From the NCBI RefSeq assembly GCF_000761245.1, contig NZ_AWOR01000089.1, forward strand, positions 124,001 to 188,000: a stretch of 64,000 nt of DNA. The letters are read 5' to 3'. The notes under the pieces are model-generated. The model was not told where the DNA came from, ran no database searches, and saw only the letters and a program-made list of their open reading frames with translations. Position numbers and translations under genes: made by a program. This DNA is from Comamonas testosteroni (GTDB taxonomy: Bacteria; Pseudomonadota; Gammaproteobacteria; Burkholderiales; Burkholderiaceae_C). Positions within the stretch are counted from its first letter, which is position 1. Every line of letters begins with the position of its first letter. Positions 1-7,687 of the stretch are shown here, in pieces.

Positions 1-284
1 CGGCACGTTATGGCGGTGAGGAATTTATCGTGGTGTTGCCGGACACATCTCTGGATGGAGGAGCGCTCATTGCCGAGAATATTCGTGTGGCGATCGCTCA
101 GCTTGCCATTGCGCACACAGGAAGTGAATTCGGGAGCATCACGGTCAGCATCGGTTGTGCAGCCTGGGTGCCGGCAAGAGATCTGGATATGCCGACGATT
201 TTGCGTGCGGCTGACAAAGCGCTGTACAGCGCCAAGATGACGGGCCGTAACAAGGTCGCTTTGTCAAGCGCGTATCCAGCATAG
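1..284 (+). CDS. GGDEF-domain diguanylate cyclase, C-terminal fragment
   Basis: The open frame enters from the left edge and ends at a TAG at 282-284, so only about 94 residues of the C-terminus are present. The signature RYGGEEF is visible near positions 6-26, followed by the usual GGDEF C-terminal pattern (SIGCA, a DKALYSAK helix and GRNKV). The family makes cyclic di-GMP from two GTP, and GGEEF is the active form of the motif. The sensor part lies outside the window, so the input signal is unknown. No link to the steroid genes is visible. Confidence 0.9.
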   Translation, partial: ARYGGEEFIVVLPDTSLDGGALIAENIRVAIAQLAIAHTGSEFGSITVSIGCAAWVPARDLDMPTILRAADKALYSAKMTGRNKVALSSAYPA

Positions 285-431
285 TGCTGCGCAAACCCTT
301 GCCCGGCTCGCTGGCGTGGCGCAAGGGGGCTGGGGTCTGGGGTCTTCCGGACTTGCCTTGCGTTGAAGCGTGCACCCCGGTTCTCGGCCAACGGCGTGTG
401 CCCGGCAAAGAAAACTCTATGCAAAACTGAT

Positions 432-507
432 AGCTTCAAGCGCTTGATTTCAATAGATATCAGCATTGAAAGTATCTGAATTCCCTTGCTGTATTGCGCT
501 GGCAGCT
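432..507. repeat. Dispersed Comamonas-type imperfect inverted repeat, copy 1
   Basis: The outer arms are AGCTTCAAGCGCTT (432-445) and GCGCTGGCAGCT (496-507), with an AT-rich centre. Similar arms occur at 16843-16923, 36880-36972 and 57325-57402. It fills most of the 285-557 gap between the GGDEF gene and the CoA-transferase stop. No gene is visible in that gap. A short direct duplication, GCATGCCTTGCTC, occurs twice near 547-576 beside and into the 3' end of the next gene. Confidence 0.6.
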
Positions 508-557
508 TTCATTTTGATAGTGGCTATCTCGGACCGTTGCTCGGGAGCATGCCTTGC

Positions 558-1742
558 TCAGGCGCATGCCTTGCTCGCGCGCAGTGCCGCAATATCTGCT
601 CTGGCGTAGCCCAGGGATGCGAGCACGGCATCGGTGTGCTGACCGATCCTGGTTCCCGGTGTGGGGCTGCGCGCTGGGGTGCGTGAAAAGCGTGGGGCAG
701 GTGAGGGCTGGCGCTGGGTGCTGCCGTCCACTTCCAGATCGATGAACAGATTGCGCTGGGCGTTGTGCGGATGCGCGGGTGCCTCGGCCAGACTCAGTAC
801 CGGGGCAAAGCAGGCATCGCTGCCTTCCAGCGCTTCGCACCACTGTGCCTGCGTCTTCCTGCGCACGATTTCGGCCACGCGGGCCTTGACTTCGGGCCAG
901 TCGGAGTTGTGGTACTGGCGCTTGGGATCGACATCGGTCAGGCCCAGCTTTTGCAGCTGCAAGGCATAGAACTGCGGCTCGATGGCGCCCAGGGTGATGT
1001 GCTTGCCATCTGCGCACTCGAACACTTCGTAGAAGGGTGAAGTGCTGAGAAAGTGATTCTGCGCGGGATCGTCCTTCCAGTAGCCCATGCCGCTGCGCAT
1101 CTGGTGCATCAGGCCGCTCATGGCCGCCACGCCGTCGATCATGGCTGCATCCACCACCTGCCCCCTGCCGGATTGACGTGCCTCGTGCATGGCGCACATG
1201 AGGCCGAACAGCAAGAACATGGCACCGCCCGCCATATCGCCCACGATGGTGGGCGGCAGTACGGGAGCCTGGCCGGGGCGCATGGAGGTGGACATCACGC
1301 CCGTCAGCGCCACATAGTTGATGTCATGGCCTGCGGCCTGGGACAGGGGGCCGGTCTGGCCCCAGCCGGTGACGCGGCCAAAGACCAGGCGGGGCGCGCG
1401 GCGGGCGACTTCCTCGGGGCTGAAGCCCAGGCGCTCCATCACGCCGGGTCTGAAACCCTCGATGAGCGCGTCGGCAGACTCGATCAGCTTCCAGGCGGCG
1501 GCGCGTCCGCCCTCGGACTTGAGGTCCAGCGCGATGGACTTCTTGCCCCGGTTCTGCGCCATGCGCGGGTAGCGGGATGCCGCTGCATGGTCTGTGCTGC
1601 GCTCGATGAGAATCACTTCGGCACCCATATCGGCCAGCATCATGCCGGCAAAAGGGGCAGGGCCTATGCCTGCAAATTCGATGATACGCATTCCGCTCAA
1701 AGGCCCCGGGCTCTGGCCTTGGGAAGGGTGCTCTGTACTCAA
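558..1742 (-). CDS. CaiB/BaiF family CoA-transferase, alpha-methylacyl-CoA racemase-like
   Basis: The product is 394 aa, a normal family length. The N-terminus (MRIIEFAGIGPAPFAGMMLADMG), the GFRPGVMERLG segment and GHDINYVALTG are typical of the alpha-methylacyl-CoA racemase branch, which epimerises 2-methylacyl-CoA thioesters. I start it at a TTG (1742) because GGAGAC lies about 5 bases upstream; the first ATG would be at 1691. In this island it could invert C-20 of a C22 steroid acyl-CoA so that stereospecific acyl-CoA dehydrogenases can act (inference). Other CaiB/BaiF members are CoA-transferases, so substrate and reaction are not fixed by sequence. A copy of the regulon palindrome lies 59 bp upstream. 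Confidence 0.8.
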   Translation of the reverse strand: MSTEHPSQGQSPGPLSGMRIIEFAGIGPAPFAGMMLADMGAEVILIERSTDHAAASRYPRMAQNRGKKSIALDLKSEGGRAAAWKLIESADALIEGFRPGVMERLGFSPEEVARRAPRLVFGRVTGWGQTGPLSQAAGHDINYVALTGVMSTSMRPGQAPVLPPTIVGDMAGGAMFLLFGLMCAMHEARQSGRGQVVDAAMIDGVAAMSGLMHQMRSGMGYWKDDPAQNHFLSTSPFYEVFECADGKHITLGAIEPQFYALQLQKLGLTDVDPKRQYHNSDWPEVKARVAEIVRRKTQAQWCEALEGSDACFAPVLSLAEAPAHPHNAQRNLFIDLEVDGSTQRQPSPAPRFSRTPARSPTPGTRIGQHTDAVLASLGYARADIAALRASKACA

Positions 1743-1800
1743 GTCGGTCTCCTGTTTTTGTCTGCGACTTTTCTATCTTGTGGATCCCGCCGGTTTTGAC

Positions 1801-1818
1801 TCCGTCCATTTGGAGTAT
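1801..1818. promoter_or_regulatory. Putative steroid-regulon palindrome, site 1
   Basis: TCCGTCC-ATTT-GGAGTAT matches ATCGTCC-N4-GGACGAT at 5 of 7 bases in each arm. It lies 59 bp upstream of the racemase-like gene on the minus strand. This is the weakest of the seven full-length copies and is accepted mainly for its position. Confidence 0.5.
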
Positions 1819-1876
1819 GTCCGGGGGCAAGCCAGGCCAACACTGGACATTTCATAAAAAAAGGAGAGCAAGACAT

Positions 1877-2194
1877 GTCATCAACTCCGATGCGGCGCGC
1901 ACGGCCACGGGTATGGGGCTGTGCGCGTACGGGGCTGCCAAGGCGGCAGCTATCGGTTTCATCCGCAATCTCTCGGGCGAGGTCGGACCGCACGGCGTGA
2001 CGGCCAACGCTGTGTCGCTGGGCACCATGAACAACAGGGAAGGCTCGGAGAGGATTGCCAAGAAGGGCACTTCCGTGGGGCGGGCCGGATCGCCCCAGGA
2101 TGTGGGCGCGGCCGCGAGCTATCTGGCATCGACCGAGGCTGAGTGGGTCAACGGCCAGGTGCTGCCGGTCAACGGCGGCGGTCTGGTGGCCTGA
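1877..2194 (+). pseudogene. Truncated short-chain dehydrogenase, C-terminal relic
   Basis: The frame encodes only the second half of an SDR: a SDAARTATG segment, the catalytic YxxxK (CAYGAAKAA), GPHGVTANAVSLG and a terminal WVNGQVLPVNGGG. The Rossmann half with TGxxxGxG is absent. A ribosome-binding-like AAGGAGAGC and an ATG at 1875 sit just upstream but in another frame that soon stops. This suggests an internal deletion removed the first half and left the original start region out of frame. It is probably non-functional. Confidence 0.75.
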
Positions 2195-2482
2195 GTTCAA
2201 CGGCCCGCCCTGCAGCCTTGCGGTGGCTCGAGCCGGGAGGGCCCTTGGTCATTAATGAGACTGAAGAACTGTCGAGCGGGAGAGCGTCAATCCCAAGCGA
2301 CGGCCATTCTGGCGGCACCAACTGCTTTGCCGCTCTGAGCCGTAAACCATGCGCCGGCAAGTTCGGTTCCGACGGGTTCTTCTCATAGTCTGCCCCTAGT
2401 CCGAATCAGGTAGGTTTGGGCAAAAGCCGTATGGCAATCTGAATAAGCACTCGATAACAACCTGGTGATGTGAGGAAAGCAG

Positions 2483-3688
2483 ATGGAGGCATTGATCTTC
2501 GACCATGTCCGTACCCCCCGAGGCAAGGGCAAGCCGGATGGAGCATTGCATGAGGTGACGCCGGTGTGGTTGGCAGCGCAGCCGCTGGTGGCGCTGCGTG
2601 AGCGCAATCGGCTCGATACGGCGGTGGTGGACGACGTGGTCATGGGCTGCGTGGTGCCAGTGGGCGAGCAGGGGGGCAATGTGGGCCGCATGGCGGTGCT
2701 GCAGGCCGACTATGCACAGAGCGTGGCTGGCGTGCAGCTCAATCGCTACTGCGGCTCGGGCCTGGAGGCGGTGAGCTTTGCTGCGGCCAAGGTAATGGCC
2801 GGTCAGGCCGATATGACCATTGGTGCCGGCGTGGAGATGATGTCCCGAGTGCCCATGGGCTCCGATGGCGGCGCCTGGGCGCAGGACCCGCAACTGGCCA
2901 GCAAGACCTATTTCGTGATGCAGGGCATCTCGGCCGATCTGCTGGCATCGCTGCGCGGCCACAGCCGCCATGATCTGGATGCGTACTCGGCCGAAAGCCA
3001 TCGTCGTGCGGCCACGGCCTGGGCGCAGGGGCACTTCGACAAATCGGTGGTGCCCGTCAAGGATTTCCTGGGCATGACGCTGCTGGAAAAGGACGAGACC
3101 ATTCGAGCCGAGACCACAGCGCAGTCCCTGGCCGCGCTCAAGCCCGCGTTTACCGAGATGGGCCAGAAGTACGGCTACGACAGCGTGGCGCTGCAGCGCT
3201 ATCCGCAGCTCGAACAAATTCACCATCACCACCATGCAGGCAACAGCTCGGGCATTGTCGACGGTGCGGCTGCCGTGCTGATCGGCACGGCCGAGGCCGG
3301 TGCCAGGCAGGGCATGAAGCCCAGGGCCCGCATCCGCGCCTTTGCCAGCATAGGCTCCGAGCCAACCCTGATGCTGGACGGCCCGGCCCATGCCGCGCAC
3401 AAGGCTTTGGCTCGGGCACGCATGCAGGCTTCGGACATCGATCTGTGGGAGCTCAACGAGGCCTTTGCCACGGTGGTGCTGACCATGATGGAGGAGCTGA
3501 ACATTCCCCATGAGCGCATGAACGTCAACGGCGGAGCGATTGCCATGGGCCACCCGCTGGGGGCGACGGGCGCCATGATTCTGGGCACGGTGCTGGACGA
3601 GCTGGAGCGCACCGGCAAGCGCACGGCGCTGATCAGCCTGTGCGTGGCGGCGGGCATGGGCTCGGCCATGATCATCGAGCGCGTGTGA
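2483..3688 (+). CDS. Acetyl-CoA acetyltransferase (thiolase, FadA-like)
   Basis: The 401-aa product is a complete thiolase. The acylated cysteine is C90 in NRYCGSG, the C-terminal histidine is H357 in AMGHPLGATGA and the second catalytic cysteine is C387 in LCVAAGMG. Family members cleave 3-oxoacyl-CoA with CoA to release acetyl-CoA. An unusual run of five histidines precedes the conserved AGNSSGIVDGAA. The start has GAGGAAAG upstream. The FadB-like gene follows after 17 bp, so the two probably form a beta-oxidation complex. In this island the likely substrate is a steroid acyl-CoA such as the 3-oxo C24 bile-acid thioester (inference). The 2195-2482 gap upstream shows no other gene. Confidence 0.92.
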   Translation: MEALIFDHVRTPRGKGKPDGALHEVTPVWLAAQPLVALRERNRLDTAVVDDVVMGCVVPVGEQGGNVGRMAVLQADYAQSVAGVQLNRYCGSGLEAVSFAAAKVMAGQADMTIGAGVEMMSRVPMGSDGGAWAQDPQLASKTYFVMQGISADLLASLRGHSRHDLDAYSAESHRRAATAWAQGHFDKSVVPVKDFLGMTLLEKDETIRAETTAQSLAALKPAFTEMGQKYGYDSVALQRYPQLEQIHHHHHAGNSSGIVDGAAAVLIGTAEAGARQGMKPRARIRAFASIGSEPTLMLDGPAHAAHKALARARMQASDIDLWELNEAFATVVLTMMEELNIPHERMNVNGGAIAMGHPLGATGAMILGTVLDELERTGKRTALISLCVAAGMGSAMIIERV

Positions 3689-3705
3689 GTGAGGGAGCAC
3701 AAGTC

Positions 3706-5865
3706 ATGACAACGGAAATCATTCGCTACGCCGTAGATGAGGACGGCATTGCCACGCTGACGCTGGACTACCCCGGCAAGACCATGAATGTGATCGACCA
3801 GGCCTTCATGGACAGCCTGGAGGCCTGTATCGCACGCATGCAAGGCGACGGCAGGGTGCGCGGCGGCATCATCACCTCGGGCAAGGACAGCTTTGTCGCG
3901 GGGGCCGACCTGATGGGCATGGAGGCCAACATCGACGCCATGGCAGACATGCCCATCGAGGAGCTGTTCGCCTCCTGCGCATCGCTGTCCAGGCTGCTGC
4001 GCAAGCTGGAGACCCAGGGCAAGCCGCTGGTGGCGGCCATCAACGGCATGGCATTGGGCGGCGGCTATGAAATCTGCCTGGCCTGCCACCACCGCATTGC
4101 AGCCGATGCACCCACGGTCATGGTCGGTCTGCCCGAGGCGCAGGTGGGCTTGCTGCCCGGCGCCGGCGGCACCCAGCGCCTGCCGCGCATGATCGGCATT
4201 CTGGCTGCCATGCCCTTTCTGATGGAAGGCAAGCAGCTGCAGGCCGTGAAGGCCAGGGAAGCCGGTCTGGTGGACGAAGTGGTGGCTCCCGAGCAGTTGC
4301 TCGGCGCTGCCAAGGCCTGGCTGCTGGCCAGGCCCACGGCGGTGCAGCCCTGGGATGTGAAAGGCTTTCGCATCCCGGGAGGCGGCCCGCTGGATGCGCG
4401 CGTGACCCCGGCTTTCGTGGTGGGCAACACCCTGCTGCAGGCCAAGACCTTTCACAATATGCCGGCGCCGCTGTGCATTCAAAGCTGCATCTACGAAGGC
4501 TGCCAGCTGCCCATCGACAAGGGCCTGCGCATCGAGAGCAAGTACATGGCCACGCTGTCGCGCAGTCCCGTGGCGCGCGGCATGATTCGCACGCTCTTCG
4601 TGAACAAGACCAAGGCCGAGAAGGGCATGCACCGCCCCGCAGGTTTTGAGCCTTTCCAATGCCGCAAGCTGGGTTTGATAGGCGCAGGCATGATGGGGGC
4701 GGGCATTGCCCTGGTGGCAGCGCAGCGCGGTATCGAAGTAGTGTTGATCGACAGGGATCAGGCGGCTGCCGAGAAAGGCAAGCAGTACTCCGAAAAAGTG
4801 CTGACCAAGCAGGTGGACAAGGGCCGTCAGACGCGTGAGAAGGCCGACGCCATTCTGGCGCGCATCATGCCCGGCACCGATTACGAGCTGCTGCGCGATG
4901 CCGATATGGTGGTCGAAGCCGTGTTCGAAGACCGCGCCATCAAGGCCGAAGTGACCCGTAAGCTGGACGCCGTGCTGCCGCCCGGCTGCGTGCTGGCCAG
5001 CAACACCTCGGCCCTGCCCATCAGCCTGCTGGCGCAGGCGAGCGATAGGCCCGATCGCTTCATCGGTCTGCATTTCTTTTCGCCGGCCGACAAGATGCCG
5101 CTGGTGGAAGTCATTCGCGGCAAGCAGACATCGGATGCCACGCTGGCGCAGGCACTGGACTTCGTGGCTCAGCTCAAGAAGACGCCTATTGTCGTCAACG
5201 ACAGGCGCGGCTTTTTCACCAGCCGCTTCATCGGCGCGTTTGTGGATGACGCCATCGGCATGGTGGCCGAAGGCATTGCCCCTGCATTGATAGAGAACTG
5301 TGCAAAGCATGCGGGCATGCCCGTGGGGCCGCTGGCGATTACCGACGAGCTGTCGATTGATCTGTCCAGGCATGCGGGCGAATCCCAGGCCAAGGAGTTC
5401 CCAGGGGAGTACAGGCCCGGTCGCTCCGTGCCGGTGATCGGCAAGCTGTTCGAGCTGGGCCGCCTGGGCCGCAAGGTGGGCAAGGGCTTCTATGACTACG
5501 ATGAAAGCGGCAAGCGCATCTGGCCGGGCCTGGCCGGGCATTACCCGCTAAAAGACCTGCAGCCCAGCGCCCACGACCTCAAGCAGCGCATTCTCTATGT
5601 GCAGGCCGTCGAAGGAGCGCGTGCCATGGAAGAGGGCGTGCTGCTGGCTCCGGCCGACGGCGACATCGGCTCGATTCTGGGCGTGGGCTTTCCGGCCTAC
5701 ACAGGCGGCCCGTTCTGCTTTATCGACGGCATTGGAGTGGCGCAGTTCGTGGCTGAGGCCGATCGCCTGGCAGATCTGTTCGGCGAGCAACTGCGCCCAC
5801 CGCAGCTGCTGCGCGATATGGCGGCCAGGGGGCAGACCTTCTACGGCAAAACTGCCAGGCCCTGA
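3706..5865 (+). CDS. FadB-like enoyl-CoA hydratase / 3-hydroxyacyl-CoA dehydrogenase
   Basis: The product is 719 aa, the usual FadB/FadJ size. The N-terminal third is a crotonase domain with an oxyanion loop (AINGMALGGGYE) and second acidic segment (GLPEAQVGLLPGAGGTQ). From about residue 320 a Rossmann domain begins (LGLIGAGMMGAGIA), followed by the HAD signature GLHFFSPADKMPLVEV and the C-terminal GKGFYDY. The enzyme would hydrate enoyl-CoA and oxidise the 3-hydroxyacyl-CoA with NAD. I start at the ATG at 3706, 17 bp after the thiolase. Pairing with the thiolase indicates a two-subunit beta-oxidation complex, here probably for a steroid side chain (inference). Confidence 0.93.
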   Translation: MTTEIIRYAVDEDGIATLTLDYPGKTMNVIDQAFMDSLEACIARMQGDGRVRGGIITSGKDSFVAGADLMGMEANIDAMADMPIEELFASCASLSRLLRKLETQGKPLVAAINGMALGGGYEICLACHHRIAADAPTVMVGLPEAQVGLLPGAGGTQRLPRMIGILAAMPFLMEGKQLQAVKAREAGLVDEVVAPEQLLGAAKAWLLARPTAVQPWDVKGFRIPGGGPLDARVTPAFVVGNTLLQAKTFHNMPAPLCIQSCIYEGCQLPIDKGLRIESKYMATLSRSPVARGMIRTLFVNKTKAEKGMHRPAGFEPFQCRKLGLIGAGMMGAGIALVAAQRGIEVVLIDRDQAAAEKGKQYSEKVLTKQVDKGRQTREKADAILARIMPGTDYELLRDADMVVEAVFEDRAIKAEVTRKLDAVLPPGCVLASNTSALPISLLAQASDRPDRFIGLHFFSPADKMPLVEVIRGKQTSDATLAQALDFVAQLKKTPIVVNDRRGFFTSRFIGAFVDDAIGMVAEGIAPALIENCAKHAGMPVGPLAITDELSIDLSRHAGESQAKEFPGEYRPGRSVPVIGKLFELGRLGRKVGKGFYDYDESGKRIWPGLAGHYPLKDLQPSAHDLKQRILYVQAVEGARAMEEGVLLAPADGDIGSILGVGFPAYTGGPFCFIDGIGVAQFVAEADRLADLFGEQLRPPQLLRDMAARGQTFYGKTARP

Positions 5866-5951
5866 GCACAGCCCAAAGGGTGGGCGGGCGCGCTCACCCG
5901 CTATCGGCTCGGCACAGTCACTCATCCAATAACAATCAATGGAGACAGGCC

Positions 5952-7658
5952 ATGGATGAAGTCTTTGATTACATCGTCATCGGCGCAGGCTCGGCCGGTG
6001 GCACTCTGGCGGCAAGGCTGAGCGAGAACCGCGAGCACAAGGTGCTGCTGCTCGAAGGCGGCGCGAGCCACAAGGATCTGCTGGTTTCCATGCCTTCGGG
6101 TTGGGGCCAGATGATCAACAGCTCCCGCTATTCCTGGGGGCACGAAACGGAGCCCGAGCAGTACGCAGCCAAGCGCCGCATCAGCCTGCCGCGAGGCAAG
6201 CGCCTGGGGGGCTCATCTTCCATCAACGGCATGATCTATGTGCGCGGCGATCGGGCGGACTTCGACAGCTGGGCTGAGCAAGGAGCGGCGGGCTGGAGCT
6301 ATGAGGAGTTGCTGCCCTACTTTGTGCGCACCGAAGACCAGCAGCGCAGCGAACAGGAATTCACCCGGCCCTGGCACGGGCGCGGCGGGCCACTGACGGC
6401 CAACAATCTGCACAACCCACATCCGGTATCGCTGGCCATGGTGCAGGCCGCCATTCAAGCCGGCATGCCCGCTTGCAAGGATTTCAATAACGGCCATCCC
6501 GACGGGGCAGGGCTGTTTCAGGTCAATGTCAAGAATGGTCAGCGCTCGTCGGTGGCCAGGAACGCCATCGAGCCCGCCATGCAGCGGCGCAATCTGGATG
6601 TGCGCATGCAGGTGCTGGTCACCCGCATAGGTCTGGACGGGCTGCGCGCCAGCACGGTGCACTGGAAGGACAAGGCTGGCGCAAGCCACGCAGCTCGCGC
6701 CAGCAAGGAAGTCCTGCTGTGTGCAGGGGCCCTGCAATCGCCCCAGTTGCTGATGCTTTCAGGCATTGGCCCGGTAGCGCACCTGCAGGAGATGGGAATT
6801 GAGGTCAAGGTGGATCTGCCCGGGGTGGGCGCCAATCTGCAGGACCATGCGATTGTCCCCATGTCCTGGCGCATGAAGGCTGGAACGCCCAGCCTCAACC
6901 GCTCACTGCGCGGTCTGGGTATTGGCGCTTCGCTCATTCAGTACCTGCTGACCAGGCAGGGTGCCATGGCCATGCCGGCTTCGGAGTTTGCCGCATGGTT
7001 CCGCAGTGACTCCAGCCTGCCCTATAACGACATCCAGATTCACGGCCTGCCTGTGACCGGCGATATCGAGGGGTATATGCAGGGCGGCAAGAACTACCGC
7101 ACCGAAGCCTTCCCCGGCATGACGATGGCGCCCTATCAGGTGCGGCCCTATTCACGCGGCCAGCTCAGGCTCAGGAGCAGCAAGCCCGAGGAGCTGGCCA
7201 GCATTCGCATGAACTTTCTGCACGACGAGCGTGACCGCAAGGCGCTGCTCCATGGAGTACGCATGGCCAGCAGGATTGCCCACCAGCCCGCGCTGGCCGG
7301 CCTGATCGAGACGCAGACGCGCCCGGCACCTGGCCTGCAAAGCGACGAGGAGCTGCTGGACTGGATCTCCATGTACATGGGATCGGGCCACCACGCCAGC
7401 GGCAGCTGCCGCATGGGTCATGCAGCCGATCTGCGAAGCGTGGTCACGCCCGACCTCCGGGTCAAGGGCGTGCAGGGTCTGCGCGTGATCGATGCCTCGG
7501 TCATGCCGCATCTGGTGTCGGGCAACACGAATGCTGCATCGGTGGTGATTGGCGACAAGGGCGCAGATCTGGTGCTGGGCCTGGAGCCACCCGCAGCAAG
7601 GCGGTGGAATGTGGCAGCCGTGCTGCCGGATGGCGCATGCGCCGGCGCGGCGGTTTGA
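5952..7658 (+). CDS. GMC-family FAD oxidoreductase (choline/alcohol dehydrogenase-like)
   Basis: The 568-aa product has the FAD-binding DYIVIGAGSAGGTLAARL at the N-terminus, the GMC signature GKRLGGSSSINGMIYVRG near residue 85, and GSGHHASGSCRMG plus GNTNAASVVIGDKGAD at the C-terminus, which carry the catalytic His and Asn. Such enzymes oxidise primary or secondary alcohols. The closest-looking relatives are AlkJ/BetA-type dehydrogenases rather than cholesterol oxidase. The start has GGAGACAGGCC in front. It lies between the FadB-like gene and the fused acyl-CoA dehydrogenase, so a hydroxylated steroid or side-chain alcohol is a reasonable but unproven substrate. Confidence 0.88.
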   Translation: MDEVFDYIVIGAGSAGGTLAARLSENREHKVLLLEGGASHKDLLVSMPSGWGQMINSSRYSWGHETEPEQYAAKRRISLPRGKRLGGSSSINGMIYVRGDRADFDSWAEQGAAGWSYEELLPYFVRTEDQQRSEQEFTRPWHGRGGPLTANNLHNPHPVSLAMVQAAIQAGMPACKDFNNGHPDGAGLFQVNVKNGQRSSVARNAIEPAMQRRNLDVRMQVLVTRIGLDGLRASTVHWKDKAGASHAARASKEVLLCAGALQSPQLLMLSGIGPVAHLQEMGIEVKVDLPGVGANLQDHAIVPMSWRMKAGTPSLNRSLRGLGIGASLIQYLLTRQGAMAMPASEFAAWFRSDSSLPYNDIQIHGLPVTGDIEGYMQGGKNYRTEAFPGMTMAPYQVRPYSRGQLRLRSSKPEELASIRMNFLHDERDRKALLHGVRMASRIAHQPALAGLIETQTRPAPGLQSDEELLDWISMYMGSGHHASGSCRMGHAADLRSVVTPDLRVKGVQGLRVIDASVMPHLVSGNTNAASVVIGDKGADLVLGLEPPAARRWNVAAVLPDGACAGAAV

Positions 7659-7687
7659 GCTTTGGAAGAATGGGTGGAGACAAAAAG

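Noticed and set aside
460..1197. Minus-strand frame of 245 codons overlapping the racemase gene
   Set aside because: It overlaps in another frame of the same strand and lacks any motif; the 394-aa frame has clear CaiB/BaiF features.
3220..3236. Run of five histidine codons in the thiolase that looks like an artificial His tag
   Set aside because: It is internal, directly before the conserved AGNSSG motif, and flanked by natural family sequence; it looks like native variation.
3226..5541. Very long minus-strand open frame (771 codons) opposite the FadB-like gene, and similar frames opposite the thiolase, acyl-CoA dehydrogenase and DUF1329 genes
   Set aside because: These are shadows of high-GC coding DNA: the proteins are rich in His, Gln, Arg and Ala without domain motifs, while the plus-strand genes carry complete catalytic motifs.
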